Below, piece by piece: positions 8,118 to 17,550 of a stretch of 64,000 bases of DNA (its first letter is position 1; each line of letters begins with the position of its first letter). Under the pieces are notes generated by a model, which had not been told where the DNA came from, searched no databases, and saw only the letters and a list, made by a program, of their open reading frames with translations. The position numbers and the translations under genes were made by a program. Source of the DNA: Bacilli bacterium (GTDB lineage Bacteria; Bacillota_I; Bacilli_A; RFN20; CAG-826); contig JALCDB010000003.1 of assembly GCA_022641095.1 (NCBI GenBank), positions 1-64,000 of the forward strand, read 5' to 3'.

Positions 8118-8468
8118 CTAATCCTCTTTTCCGTTTTCTTCCTCGATCCATTCGGGGAGACGCCTCTCAAGTTCCGCGAAATCGATCAGGCTCGGGTCGA
8201 TCCGCTTCTTGGGAAACCCTTCGCGCCGCTCCTGTTCGCTCACGCGCTTAAGGGAAACTTTCATGAACCCTTTGGCCGCATCCATCTCGATGACTTTCAC
8301 CTTGTAGATATTGCCGACGTGGACGAAGCCGGCGAAGTTGCGAACGTAATCGTTCGAGAGCTCGCTGATGTGGAGGAGTCCCGTTTCGCCCTCATCGAAA
8401 AGCATGATGGCGTATTTGGGATAGACCCGCACCACCGTGCCGACGAGGATATCGCCCATCTGGCTCAT
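8118..8468 (-). CDS. S1 RNA-binding domain protein (YugI / general stress protein 13 type)
   Basis: 116 residues: one S1 domain (MGDILVGTVVRVYPKYAIML to KVSLKRVS, residues 4-78), then a charged tail ending in EEENGKED. Relatives in Bacilli bind ribosomes or RNA and are stress-associated; the precise role is not known. Its start overlaps the stop of the IspD-like gene by ATGA and its stop lies 4 nt before the pgi start, so the three genes are translationally coupled. Confidence 0.85.
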   Translation of the reverse strand: MSQMGDILVGTVVRVYPKYAIMLFDEGETGLLHISELSNDYVRNFAGFVHVGNIYKVKVIEMDAAKGFMKVSLKRVSEQERREGFPKKRIDPSLIDFAELERRLPEWIEEENGKED

Positions 8469-9178
8469 GGCTTTTCCCCTCCTAGGGCGGCAAGGTCGCC
8501 CCTTGTCGTTATTTTCATATTATAGGGGCTTCCTTTCACGATGAGCGGCGCGATAGCGGTTTCAGAGAGGACCATGCTGCCCTCGTCGGTGTAGCGGCGG
8601 GCGCCGGCATAGGCTTTTTCGTGGGCGTCGAGAAGCAAAGAGAAAACGAATGTCTGCGGGGTTTGAAGGCGATAGACCTCATTTCGGTCGAGATACGAGG
8701 CGATCCTCGCCCCGTCTTTGGAAAGGGCGACGCTGTCGGTCGAAACGACGGCCGTGACGGCAGCTCCGTCTTTGATGGCGAACTCATAGTTGTCTTTAAT
8801 GACTTCTTCGTTGAGATTCGGCCGATCGGCGTCGTGAATAAGGACGAGGGCGGTTGGCGGCAGCTTTTTTTGGGAAAGGTATTCGCTCGCGCGACGGGAG
8901 CTGTCCTGCCGCGACTCGCCCCCCTCGATGACGGCGATTATTTTCCCAAGGCCCCGCTCCTGGACGCTTTTCCTCACGAAATCGAGATAATCGCGCGGCG
9001 CCACGAGAAGGACCCCTTCGACCTCGGGGGAGGCCGTCAGTTCCTTGAGGGGGTAAAAGAAAAGCAACCGCCCATCGACGAGAGCGAACTGCTTGGGGAT
9101 TCCTCCGCCGAAACGGCGACCGCTTCCGCCGAGCAAAAGGACGGCGACCCGTCGAAAATTTGCCAGCGTATCATCCAT
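8465..9178 (-). CDS. IspD/TarI-family cytidylyltransferase, divergent
   Basis: The nucleotide-binding loop LLLGGSGRRFGGGIPKQF (residues 15-32) and IHDADRPN (in place of the usual HDGARP) place it in the family of MEP cytidylyltransferase IspD and ribitol-phosphate cytidylyltransferase TarI. The YRLQTPQTF motif near residue 180 is also typical. 237 residues fits either. No other MEP-pathway or teichoic-acid gene is in view to decide the substrate. The chosen start at 9178 has no ribosome site but TAAAAT lies 7 nt upstream; a TTG directly after the preceding stop (9220) is the alternative. Confidence 0.75.
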   Translation of the reverse strand: MDDTLANFRRVAVLLLGGSGRRFGGGIPKQFALVDGRLLFFYPLKELTASPEVEGVLLVAPRDYLDFVRKSVQERGLGKIIAVIEGGESRQDSSRRASEYLSQKKLPPTALVLIHDADRPNLNEEVIKDNYEFAIKDGAAVTAVVSTDSVALSKDGARIASYLDRNEVYRLQTPQTFVFSLLLDAHEKAYAGARRYTDEGSMVLSETAIAPLIVKGSPYNMKITTRGDLAALGGEKP

Positions 9179-9216
9179 ATTTCTTATTTTACTGGAAAAG
9201 AGGGGAAAAAGGGCAA

Positions 9217-10056
9217 TCAATCGTCCGAAGTCTCTTTGCTCTCGCGAAGATCGAGCGAAGAATTGATGGCCACGCCCTGAATGATGAGGTGCATGACTTT
9301 CTCAAGTTCTTTGCCTGGGCGATAGTCGGCTTGGCAAGCGTAGTTGACGCGGCCGTCTTGGTAAAGCCCCTGGACTTTGTCCTCGCGGCCCTCCGGGAAG
9401 ACGGCGATCGACTTGCCGCCGTTGTTTTTGGCGATGATCATGGCGGGGATGTCAGTCATCCCGTCGCCGATGTAGACGATGTTGCTGTAGGGGATGCGGT
9501 GGGTTGGGGTCTTTTGGTTGACGCCGACGTCGTCGTTGGCGTCGTAAACGCCCTTGCTGATGCGGAAAAAGTATTGGGTCTTTTGGGTGAAATTGATGGA
9601 AAGTTTCGGCCAAATCGGCTCTTTCGTGATGGGGTCGAAGAGAAATTCGCAGGCATAGATCTTGGTGAATTTCTTGGCTATGGGGCACCCATCGACGATT
9701 TCCTCGTTGCCCGAACTCACGAGGTAGTGCTCGACTTTGACGCCGATCGAATCGCCATAGGCGTTGATGCGATCGAACCAATCGAGGACGCCGGGGAAGA
9801 ATTTGATGTCCTTGCCCATCTCATTCAGCCAGGCGCGCGTCATTTTGATGCCCTTTTGCTTGGTCATATAGCACATCATGAAGAGATAGGAAAGGGTTCT
9901 CTCGACACCCGATTCGTTGGAGAACTTGGTCGTTTTGCCCCAGAATTCGGCTGGGGTCATCCCCAAAGCCGGAATGAAACCGAAATTCTGCATATCCGAA
10001 GTCGCAAGCGTGGAGTCGAAGTCGTAAAGAATCGCGACGATGGGTTTCTTTTTCAT
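9217..10056 (-). CDS. HAD-family hydrolase
   Basis: 279 residues. Motif I is YDFDSTLATSD near residue 9, motif II VSSGNEEIV near 120, and motif IV GDGMTDIPAM near 205, so the phosphohydrolase core is complete. A large insertion between motifs I and II serves as the cap. The product is close to uncharacterised HAD proteins of Bacilli; the substrate is unknown. The start at 10056 follows GGAGGG. It opens the four-gene unit that ends in pgi. Confidence 0.85.
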   Translation of the reverse strand: MKKKPIVAILYDFDSTLATSDMQNFGFIPALGMTPAEFWGKTTKFSNESGVERTLSYLFMMCYMTKQKGIKMTRAWLNEMGKDIKFFPGVLDWFDRINAYGDSIGVKVEHYLVSSGNEEIVDGCPIAKKFTKIYACEFLFDPITKEPIWPKLSINFTQKTQYFFRISKGVYDANDDVGVNQKTPTHRIPYSNIVYIGDGMTDIPAMIIAKNNGGKSIAVFPEGREDKVQGLYQDGRVNYACQADYRPGKELEKVMHLIIQGVAINSSLDLRESKETSDD

Positions 10057-10335
10057 CAGTAATACGCCCTCCAGGCGGAGCACTTTATACTAATCCCCGA
10101 TGGCTTCTGCGTCAAATCGTCTCCATGAGACGTTTGATTGACGTTTGGCGAAGAAAAAAGGCAAAGAGAGGGCAAAGATGGATTTAGAAGACGATAACTA
10201 TCGATGAACGCTGCGTTATTCGCGTTTTCGTTTGTTCCCTTTTCCTTGTTGTGGAGATCGTTTGCCACGGCTGAGGCGAACAGCCTTTCTTCGGTAGTGC
10301 TTTGCTCTTGGCACCAAAGATTTTAAAATATGGCC

Positions 10336-10866
10336 ATGCCTACAGCGATAAGAATTCTCCTTTGGGTTCTGGCGATCCTGATATTGGTTTATCTCCTTTG
10401 GTTTCTTTACGGCCTCATTTCCCTTCAGAGTTTCACCCGCTCGATGAAGAGGAAACTGAAAGTCACCGGCGTCCTTTTCGCGGGCAAGCGGGACGTTTTG
10501 CTTTCGCTCTTTGGCCTGTGCAAGAAGCAAGGGGCGGAAATCGATTCCGACGAGGCCGATCTCGCCACGAGGGCACGCTGGACTTCTTTTGAGATCAAAC
10601 GGGCGGAGCAAGCCGCTCGCGCCGACCTCGATTTGAGGCGTTTCGAGAAACTGATCATGGGTTTCGTCAAAGAAAGGCCCGAGATTTCGAAGCTCAAGGA
10701 ATACGGGATCCTTAAGGAATCGTTGGACGATTTGAACCTCAATTACCGGCGTATCGTCGCTAATTACGACAGCGATTTGATCGGTTACGACTATTGGAGG
10801 CGGCATCCGCTGTTCAGATATCTGTTTTTGCTATTCGGCTTCCGCGAACGGAAGCGCCTGGTTTAG
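10336..10866 (+). CDS. LemA-like single-pass membrane protein
   Basis: 176 residues: one N-terminal transmembrane helix (residues 5-30), then a helical cytoplasmic region ending in LKESLDDLNLNYRRIVANYD, which resembles the C-terminal half of LemA proteins. Two ATGs are possible (10330, 10336). TAAAAT at 10324-10329 sits 6 nt before the second, with no ribosome site, so a leaderless start at 10336 is preferred. It converges with and overlaps the end of the ABC-F gene by 4 nt. The LemA assignment is tentative; the role of LemA itself is poorly known. Confidence 0.6.
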   Translation: MPTAIRILLWVLAILILVYLLWFLYGLISLQSFTRSMKRKLKVTGVLFAGKRDVLLSLFGLCKKQGAEIDSDEADLATRARWTSFEIKRAEQAARADLDLRRFEKLIMGFVKERPEISKLKEYGILKESLDDLNLNYRRIVANYDSDLIGYDYWRRHPLFRYLFLLFGFRERKRLV

Positions 10867-12395
10867 AAATACAGCTCGTAATTGACCAAACCGTCGTAGA
10901 AGTCTTTTTCGTGACTCACGATGATGAGGGCGCCGGGATAGCGCTCGATGGCCTCGAACAAGGAGTCCTTGGCTTTTTGATCCAGGTGGTTCGTCGGTTC
11001 GTCCAGAACCAGGAAGTTGCTTTTTTTGAGGCTCATCACGGCGAAACGGGCTTTGGTGACCTCGCCGCCGGAGAGTTCGCTCATCGCCCTGGTCGCGAGT
11101 TCGCGCCGGACTCCCACTTGCCCGAGGGCGGTTCTGACTTGGGTGTTGCTCAGGTCGGGGTAAACGCTATGGACGTAGTCGAAGGGCGACATCCTTAGGT
11201 CGATGGCGTGGTCTTGGTCGAAATAGTCGACGAGCGTCCCCTCGAGCCATTTATAGGACCCGCCTAGAGACGGGATGCTTCCGAGGATGGTTTTGAGAAA
11301 TGTCGTTTTCCCGACGCCGTTTTGGCCTAGGATAGCGATTTTCTCGCCCCGCAGCAAGACGAAGGAAATCGGATCGAGCAACGGTTTCCCGTAGCCGATC
11401 GAAAGCTCGTCGACGATGAGGGGTTTGGCTCCGACGTCGTGCGTGAACGGGAACTGAAAATGGACGCGCCCCTCCTCTTTGCCCGGGGCGTCCATCACGT
11501 CGAGATGCCTCAGGCGGGCGCGATGGCTCTTGGCGGCCTTGCTCGAAGTGGCCCTGACGATGTGCTTGGCGATGAAGACCTCTTCCTTTTTGATGTAGCG
11601 CCGCTGCGCCTCGAAGTTCTTCGCGTATTGCTCCTTGTCGAGCTCGTGCTGGCTGAGAAAATGGTCGTAGTCGCCCTTGTAACGGGTCAGGTTTTGGTTC
11701 TCGAGGACGAAAACGACGTTGGCGATTTTCCGTAAGAACTCCTGATCATGGCTCACGACCAAAAACGCCTTTGGGTAGCCAATGAGGTAATTGGTGAGCC
11801 ACGTGACCTGGCTTTGGTCAAGGAAATTGGTGGGCTCGTCCATGATGAGGACGTCCCGCTCCTCAAGCAGCATCTTGGCGAGATAGGCTTTTTCGCGCTG
11901 GCCGCTCGAAAGTTGGCGAAGGGGACATTGCAGTTGCTCTTTAAGGAAACCGAGGCCGTCGGTGAGGCGCCCCACCTTCTCTTGGAGGGCATAGAAGCCC
12001 TTGGCGTTCAGTTCGTCTTGGATCCGGGTGGCTTTCGCAAGGATTTTCTCGAAATCATCGGGATCTTCCGCCGCCTTTTGATACAGGGATTCCATGGCTT
12101 TCTCTTTTTCGAAAAGATCCTCGTAAACGCCATAGAGGTACTCGCTGACGGGCATGTCCTGCTCGACTTTCAGCTGTTGGTCAAGGTAAGAGAAGGTTAC
12201 GCCCGGCGTCCAACTGAGTTTGCCTTCATCGGGGGTTATTTGCCCCACGATGATGTTGAGCAGCGTGGTCTTGCCGGATCCGTTGACCCCGACCAGGCAG
12301 CAGTGCTCGCCTTGGTTCAAACGGAAAGAGACGCCCTTATAGAGTTCCTTGTCGCTGTAGTTGAACTGGATGCCGTTCGCTTCTAAGAGAGCCAT
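10863..12395 (-). CDS. ABC-F family ATPase
   Basis: 510 residues with two ABC cassettes in one chain and no membrane segment, as in ribosome-acting ABC-F proteins (EttA, Uup and YbiT families). Walker A motifs are GVNGSGKTTLLN (near 38) and GQNGVGKTTFLK (near 352); signatures are LSSGQREKAYLAK and LSGGEVTKARFA; both Walker B segments end in DEPTNFLD or DEPTNHLD. The linker between cassettes is moderately long. TATATT lies 10 nt before the ATG and there is no ribosome site, suggesting a leaderless transcript. The subfamily, and whether it affects antibiotic resistance, cannot be told from sequence alone. Confidence 0.92.
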   Translation of the reverse strand: MALLEANGIQFNYSDKELYKGVSFRLNQGEHCCLVGVNGSGKTTLLNIIVGQITPDEGKLSWTPGVTFSYLDQQLKVEQDMPVSEYLYGVYEDLFEKEKAMESLYQKAAEDPDDFEKILAKATRIQDELNAKGFYALQEKVGRLTDGLGFLKEQLQCPLRQLSSGQREKAYLAKMLLEERDVLIMDEPTNFLDQSQVTWLTNYLIGYPKAFLVVSHDQEFLRKIANVVFVLENQNLTRYKGDYDHFLSQHELDKEQYAKNFEAQRRYIKKEEVFIAKHIVRATSSKAAKSHRARLRHLDVMDAPGKEEGRVHFQFPFTHDVGAKPLIVDELSIGYGKPLLDPISFVLLRGEKIAILGQNGVGKTTFLKTILGSIPSLGGSYKWLEGTLVDYFDQDHAIDLRMSPFDYVHSVYPDLSNTQVRTALGQVGVRRELATRAMSELSGGEVTKARFAVMSLKKSNFLVLDEPTNHLDQKAKDSLFEAIERYPGALIIVSHEKDFYDGLVNYELYF

Positions 12396-12434
12396 ACCGA
12401 TTGGGAATATACCACAATCGGCCCCTTTGTGCCT

Positions 12435-13649
12435 TCACTCTTTGCTCGATAGGTAATCTTGGTATTCGCTGTCGGTCGATTTTCGGCAATAGCGGCATAT
12501 CCTCTTTAGGCGCGGCAAACCCCTTGGATCGGTGAGGCTGAGAGGGATCGCGAGTTCGCGAGCGAAGTCCTTTTTCTCGGCCCTCATGAGGCTGGCCCTG
12601 AACCCCAGGTAGGTTCTGTCCCGGCACCCCCAAAGGGCTTTCGCCACGGCGTAGGCCCGATACATGAATTCGAAGTCGAACTTGTCGCTCGAGGAGTAGT
12701 ATTCGCTCCAGTAAGCCACTTCCGCCCCCAGGACGGATTTTTCCTCGCCCAACCCTTTCCGGGGATCGAACCCATAGGTCTTTTTGAGGGGAACGAGGCA
12801 ATACGGCAGGTTGGCGTAGGTCGAAAAGAAAGGGGAAACGATGAGGCGTTGGCCTTGCTTGGCGAGCTTCTTGATGAGGTCGCGGCGGAAAGGCCTCCAC
12901 GCTTGGACGATGAGTCGCTCGTCCTTCGTTTCGATTTCGTCGTCCCACACGATTGGCTGGACGCCGTGGCTAAGAAGATGCTCCGCCATTTCGCCGCGGA
13001 AATCCGCGATTAGGCCTTTGAGTCCATGGAGGCGCCTTTCCTTTATGGCTTTTCAGCAAGCGGGGTCGCTCTTAAGGGCCTTCCTCCTGATTTCGTCGAA
13101 GCCCAAGTGGAAGTAACGGCAACCGAAGATGGCGACGACCTCGTCGACGATTTCTTTGGCGAAGGCGACGGCCTTGGGATCGCCGATATTAAGAGGGTGG
13201 TCGAAGACGCCCCACGTCGTCTCGACCCCGAACGGCTTCCTCCCGCAGGAAAAACGGGGATAGGCGGCCAAAAGGGCGCTCATGTGCCCGGGCATGTCGA
13301 TTTCGGGCACGATCTCGATGCCTTTCGAAGCGGCGATCCCCGCGATTTCCTTCAGTTCGCTTTCGGTGTAGAAGCCTTGGTTGGCGGCTTCGTTTTTCGT
13401 TCGCTTTCCTAAGGGGCACCCTTCAAGGGTGTAGTCCCGTTTCGTCGATATTCTTTTTACTTCGGGCCGATCTTTAAGGGCGATCCGAAAGCCTTGGTCG
13501 TCGCTGAGGTGCCAATGGAGCCGATTGTAGCCGAGCCGATGCATGAGGCCGATGACGCGGACGATTTCCTCCCGCCCGAGAAAATGACGGCTCTCATCGA
13601 TAAGGACGCCGCGCCACGGATAGGGGGTCTTTTGATCTTCCTTCCTCAT
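12435..13649 (-). pseudogene. GH20 beta-N-acetylhexosaminidase interrupted by an in-frame TGA
   Basis: The first part (13053-13649) encodes WRGVLIDESRHF, LHWHLSDDQGF and the catalytic pair HLGFDE of glycoside hydrolase family 20. After SDPAC comes TGA at 13053-13055. The same frame continues without a break into KAIKERRLHGLKGL and the rest of the barrel (VQPIVWDDE, then AEVAYWSEYYSS), ending at 12435. No indel is needed, so this is a nonsense codon in about 404 codons. An internal ATG at 12989 could start a separate fragment. The gene lacks the N-terminal GH20b domain and any signal peptide. It overlaps the upstream methyltransferase by ATGA. Confidence 0.8.
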
Positions 13650-14401
13650 TTGGCTTTGATGGCCCTCGTCGCGAAGAAGGTCGGGATCCTAAGCTCATGA
13701 AGACGCCCTTCCCCATTCGTGTCCTCGTACAAATCGGTGAGGGCAAAGCCCGCCTCGAGCTGTCCGCCGATCTGCTCTTCGAGGGTGTGGCTGAACTCGA
13801 TTCCGCCATCCTCCTTCTCGAGTTGGATCAGCTGGTCGCGGTTAAGAAGGGGGTCAAAAGGAAAATGGTTTTTGATTTCCTTTTCCTCTCCGTCGGTGAT
13901 GAAATTGATGCCGTTGTCAAGTCCCGAGAGCAGGATTCCGCCCTTGGCGAGGACTCGGAAGCATTCGAGGAAAACCGGTTTGGCCTCCCTCACGTAAACG
14001 TTGCTGACCGGGAAGAAGATCATGTCAAAGGACTCGTCGTCGAAAGGAAGCCGTTGGCTCATGTCGCCCCGGACGATTTCCATTTCGTAATGTTCCCGCG
14101 TGGCGACCATCCTTTCCGATTCGAGTTGCTCGGGGGTGTAGTCGAAGACGGTGCAGAGGGCCCCCAAAGCGGCGAAGATCGGCATCTGCTGGCCTCCGCC
14201 CGAGGCAAGGCCGAGGACCCTCTTGCCTTTCAGGTCCCCGAACCATTCGTGCGGAACCGGCCTCGTCGGGGTCAGCATGATGTCCCATTCCCCCCTTTGG
14301 GCCCTGAGATAGGTTTCGTGATCGATGGGGCGGCCCCATTGCCATCCCTCCTTGATCCACGCGGCGATGGTTTTGGCGTTGAAGTCCTGATACTTATCCA
14401 T
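13646..14401 (-). CDS. Class I SAM-dependent methyltransferase
   Basis: 251 residues. GKRVLGLASGGGQQMP (near residue 58) is motif I, VFDYTPEQLE motif II and FPVSNVYVREAKPVFLEC the region after motif III. Relatives are annotated only as small-molecule methyltransferases. GGAGAA precedes the ATG. The downstream GH20 gene overlaps by 4 nt, but a functional link is not evident. Confidence 0.85.
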   Translation of the reverse strand: MDKYQDFNAKTIAAWIKEGWQWGRPIDHETYLRAQRGEWDIMLTPTRPVPHEWFGDLKGKRVLGLASGGGQQMPIFAALGALCTVFDYTPEQLESERMVATREHYEMEIVRGDMSQRLPFDDESFDMIFFPVSNVYVREAKPVFLECFRVLAKGGILLSGLDNGINFITDGEEKEIKNHFPFDPLLNRDQLIQLEKEDGGIEFSHTLEEQIGGQLEAGFALTDLYEDTNGEGRLHELRIPTFFATRAIKAK

Positions 14402-14693
14402 TGCGTTTCTCCGTTTCCGGAACCCTATTAAGAAGAGGGTGCCTTATCAATGATACGTCTTGTGAACGGGCTGATTGAATAGGAAAAAAACAACGGACTG
14501 AAAGGTAGGATGACAGACTGAGCAAGAAGGGGCGCTGAGCCGTGCTGAAACCATGGGCATGAACGCGGACCGAACGAGGGAGAAGGCGAATCGCGAAACG
14601 TTGGAGCCCTTAAAAAGGGAACCCCTCTCCTCGATTTGTGAGGTGCCTCCTCGCCAATTCCTTCCGTTCGTTTTCGGCTGACGATGGACCGGA
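14402..14693. other. Intergenic stretch without a gene
   Basis: Nothing coding or clearly structured is visible apart from a short CCCTT / AAGGG hairpin near 14610. It probably contains the promoter of the minus-strand methyltransferase. Confidence 0.4.
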
Positions 14694-14720
14694 ATGAAAA
14701 AAGCCTGATTGCTCAGGCTT
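14694..14720 (-). terminator. Terminator of tRNA-Leu(GAG)
   Basis: On the minus strand AAGCCTGA-GCAA-TCAGGCTT forms a perfect 8-bp stem (14701-14720) followed by six or more T. It lies 11 nt past the tRNA. Confidence 0.85.
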
Positions 14721-14730
14721 TGCTTTCGAG

Positions 14731-14816
14731 TGGTGCGGGAAGGGAGACTTGAACTCCCATGACTTGCGTCATACGCCCCTCAAACGTACGCGTATACCAA
14801 ATTCCGCCATTCCCGC
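14731..14816 (-). tRNA. tRNA-Leu (anticodon GAG)
   Basis: 86 nt class II tRNA with encoded CCA. Acceptor GCGGGAA pairs with TTCCCGC; the anticodon stem TACGT / GCGTA encloses TTGAGGG, giving GAG. The variable arm and the T arm GGAGTTCAAGTCTCC are intact. Confidence 0.93.
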
Positions 14817-15007
14817 GGCGTGCTCAATTATAGTAAGGCCGCGAAAAGGAAGCAACATTTTTCCTTTGCTCTCGCATCCTTCCTTTGCGACGAGGACGGA
14901 GGGGCAAGTTCCGGAGAGGAAGCGCATCGCTCTTCCCTTGACGCCAACAAGGGGCGAAGGAGGGGTTTTCGCGTCTTGGCCCAAGCGTTTCTCGATAAAG
15001 GCCTCCG

Positions 15008-15783
15008 CTAAGAAAGCGAACCGAAACCCGACCGATCGCAAACGCGATAGGAGGCGACCGGAACGTCACGCTCGGCCCCGCCATCGTCCGGATAGAGGGT
15101 CCGTTCGGTCCTTATACCCTCGTGAAGAAGGCAAACATCGAGGAAACGCAGGAAAATTCCAAGGTCTATGCGATTGAAATAGGTGGCCATCGTCCGTGGC
15201 ATGATGCCGAGGCGAGTCGGCTTGGCCCGATAGACGGAAAGGACGCCGCGAAAATTCCTAACGCGCCAATTCTGGGTGTTGCAGGCGCTGGGGGCGAATC
15301 GGACCACGTTGCTGAAGGGATAGGTCGGACCCACCCATATTTCCTCCAACCGCTTGCGTTTGGAAGCGAACATATCTTTGCGGAAATCCTCCTTACGCAT
15401 TTTCGAGAAGCCGATCATAATGGCGTAGCGGAGCCCGTCTTTCGTTCTCGCTTTGGGACTGCCGAGGCCATACCATAAGGCCCCCAATTCGTGGGCGGCC
15501 ATATAAAGATCGGCCTGTTCGCCAACGTAGCCGACGTTCTCCAGCCAGTTGCCTTTTCTTTCGCTATAGAGAAGAAGGCAATACTCGGAGCCGCAATGGC
15601 GTTTGGTTTCGTTTGCCTTAACGATTTCCATGGCAACCTTGATGGAAGGATCCAAAGGAATCGTCGTTCTCAGGAAGCCACGGAGCTCTTCGATTTCTTT
15701 TTTCCTCGACGGGGTCGTTCTGGGTTTTTGAACGCATGGAAGGACTTCCGCTTGAAAATCGCCTCATATTCCGTTTCGCCCAC
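15008..15783 (-). pseudogene. Nitroreductase-family protein, frameshifted at an A6 run
   Basis: The N-terminal piece from a GTG at 15783 (preceded by GAGGAAAGAG) reads VGETEYEAIFKRKSFHAFKN, the usual opening of the putative TM-nitroreductase family. The rest, EIEELRGFLRTTIPLDPS and onward to 15008, lies in the -1 frame. The switch falls at CGA-GGA-AAA-AAG (A6 at 15698-15703). The open part from 15655 alone is 215 residues and contains the FAPSACNTQNWR segment. Relatives bind FMN. Either a base is missing or the A-AAA-AAG heptamer supports -1 slippage; a decayed gene or sequence error is the simpler reading. Confidence 0.7.
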
Positions 15784-15869
15784 GCCTCTTTCCTCATCGT
15801 CTCCACTAAAAACGAAAAGGCTCCATTCAGTCTAAAAAGACGGCTTGGAAAAAAGTTGGGGGGCGTTTA

Positions 15870-17414
15870 TCACGCCGCCGGAAGGAACTGCAGGATGATC
15901 AGGGCCGCAATGCCTAGATAAATCAAAAGGGAAGAGACGTCGACGACGGTGGTCAGCAGCGGTTGGGAGACGATCGCCGGGTCCTTTTTGACCGCGGCGG
16001 CGCCGATCGGAAGCGAAACGGCGACGATTTTGCTTAAGAAAATCGCGACGAAAAGGGTTATCGCCACGGACAAGGAGACCCGCATCGTCGCGGAGAAATA
16101 AGTCAGATTCCAGCAATTGCCGTTCCACACGTTCATGACGAGGCCATCCGCGTCGAGGATCGCGGTGTTGCTGACGAGGCCCAGATATTGCTCGACCGTG
16201 AACCAAACGAAGCCAAAGCCAGCCGCTCCGGCGGCGATGAGAAGGGCGCTTTGGGCTTCGCGCCCGATGACTTTCCAGAAATCCTTGGGCTCGAATTCTT
16301 TGGTCGCGAGACCGCGGATGATCAACGATATCGTTTGGCCTCCGGCGTTGCCGGCGGTGTCCATGATCACGGGGATGAAGGCAATGAGTATCTTGTAAAC
16401 CTCGAATTGGTATTGGAGTTTGTCGACCACCATGGTCGAGAAAGTGTCGAGGAAAAGGAGAACGCAAATCCAAGGAAGGCATTTTTTGGCCATCTTCCAC
16501 GGGTGGGTCTCGAGGAATTCGTCCTCGATCGGGGAGACGGCGTTCATCTTCTCAATGTCTTCGTTGGCTTCGGCGGTCATGACGTCGAGGGCGTCGTCGA
16601 CCGTGACGATGCCGGTGAGGCACTCGTCGTCGTTGAGGACCGCCACGGCGTTGAGGTCGTAACGGGAGATGACGTTGGCCACCTCCTCCTTGTCGGTCTG
16701 GACGTGGACGCTGGGGGCGTCATGGTTCATGATATCGCCCAGACTTTCGTCCTTTTTGGCGAAAATCAAATCATCCAAATCGACCGTTCCCACGAACTTC
16801 CGCTTATCGTTGCGGACGAAGATGGTGTAAACGGTTTCGGCCTCGCGCCCGATGGTGCGGACCGCTTCGATGGTGTCGCCGACGGATTCGCTTTGGCGGA
16901 ACTCCAGATACTCGGTGGTCATGATGGCTCCGGCGGTATCGGGTTTGTATTTCAGGATCTGATTGATGTCGGCCCGCATGTCCTTGTCGGCCGCGTGGAG
17001 GACCCTTTTGGCCAAGTTGGCCGGCATGTCGCCGACCGCGTCGGCCAAATCGTCGGCGGCTTGCTCGTTGATGACCTTCACGAGGTCTTTGTCGGTGAGG
17101 CCTTTGACGAGCTCTTCCTTTTTGTCTTGGCTCAGCTCCTCGAAAAGCTCGGCGGTGGTGGAACTGCTAACGTCGCGGAAAAAGTTGATGAGGTCTTTGA
17201 TTTCAAGGCCATCGGCCGCTTCGGCGATGTCGATGTCGGGCACCTCGTCGAAAATCCGTTTCAGTTCGGCGGAGTCTTTCCGTTGGATGACCTCGGCCAG
17301 GTGATCGGTCGATATCGTCTTGACTCTGACTTCCTCGGACTGCTCGGTTTTGCCTTCGTTTTCGTCCTCTGGGCTTTCGCCCAAATGACGTGGGTCTTTT
17401 TCCTCTTCGTCCAT
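15870..17414 (-). CDS. mgtE: Magnesium transporter MgtE
   Basis: Mg2+ channel of the cytoplasmic membrane, gated by cytosolic Mg2+. 514 residues in the family order: acidic leader, MgtE N domain (about 40-140), two CBS domains (about 150-280, with TVYTIFVRND and CLTGIVTVDDALDV), then five membrane helices. PVIMDTAGNAGGQTISLIIRGLA (split here, near 370) is the pore signature. The first 35 residues are unusually acidic and are not part of the conserved domain. Only about 100 nt separate it from divergent pduL, too little for a Mg2+ riboswitch. Confidence 0.95.
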   Translation of the reverse strand: MDEEEKDPRHLGESPEDENEGKTEQSEEVRVKTISTDHLAEVIQRKDSAELKRIFDEVPDIDIAEAADGLEIKDLINFFRDVSSSTTAELFEELSQDKKEELVKGLTDKDLVKVINEQAADDLADAVGDMPANLAKRVLHAADKDMRADINQILKYKPDTAGAIMTTEYLEFRQSESVGDTIEAVRTIGREAETVYTIFVRNDKRKFVGTVDLDDLIFAKKDESLGDIMNHDAPSVHVQTDKEEVANVISRYDLNAVAVLNDDECLTGIVTVDDALDVMTAEANEDIEKMNAVSPIEDEFLETHPWKMAKKCLPWICVLLFLDTFSTMVVDKLQYQFEVYKILIAFIPVIMDTAGNAGGQTISLIIRGLATKEFEPKDFWKVIGREAQSALLIAAGAAGFGFVWFTVEQYLGLVSNTAILDADGLVMNVWNGNCWNLTYFSATMRVSLSVAITLFVAIFLSKIVAVSLPIGAAAVKKDPAIVSQPLLTTVVDVSSLLIYLGIAALIILQFLPAA

Positions 17415-17550
17415 ATGTTTTGCCCTTGCGCCTTAGTCTAGGCTTTCCCCGAAAAAAGGTGTTAGCGAAAAATGGTTATTCGCGCTTTTCTTTCTTAGAA
17501 GAAAGCCAAGGAATATAATGGTTAGCGCTTTGAAAGGACAAACCACCAAC

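Noticed and set aside
7190-8251. 353-codon open frame antisense to pgi
   Set aside because: Shadow of the intact pgi gene and its operon neighbour.
12435-13649. TGA recoded as tryptophan or selenocysteine
   Set aside because: pgi, the DtxR-family gene, the CYTH gene and others end at TGA with complete C-termini, and no SECIS-like hairpin is evident after the GH20 TGA.
16188-17441. 417-codon open frame antisense to mgtE
   Set aside because: A shadow of GC-rich coding sequence; its product has no domain, while mgtE on the other strand is complete.
17415-17550. Mg2+ (M-box) riboswitch upstream of mgtE
   Set aside because: The divergent gap to pduL is too short and carries none of the M-box helices.
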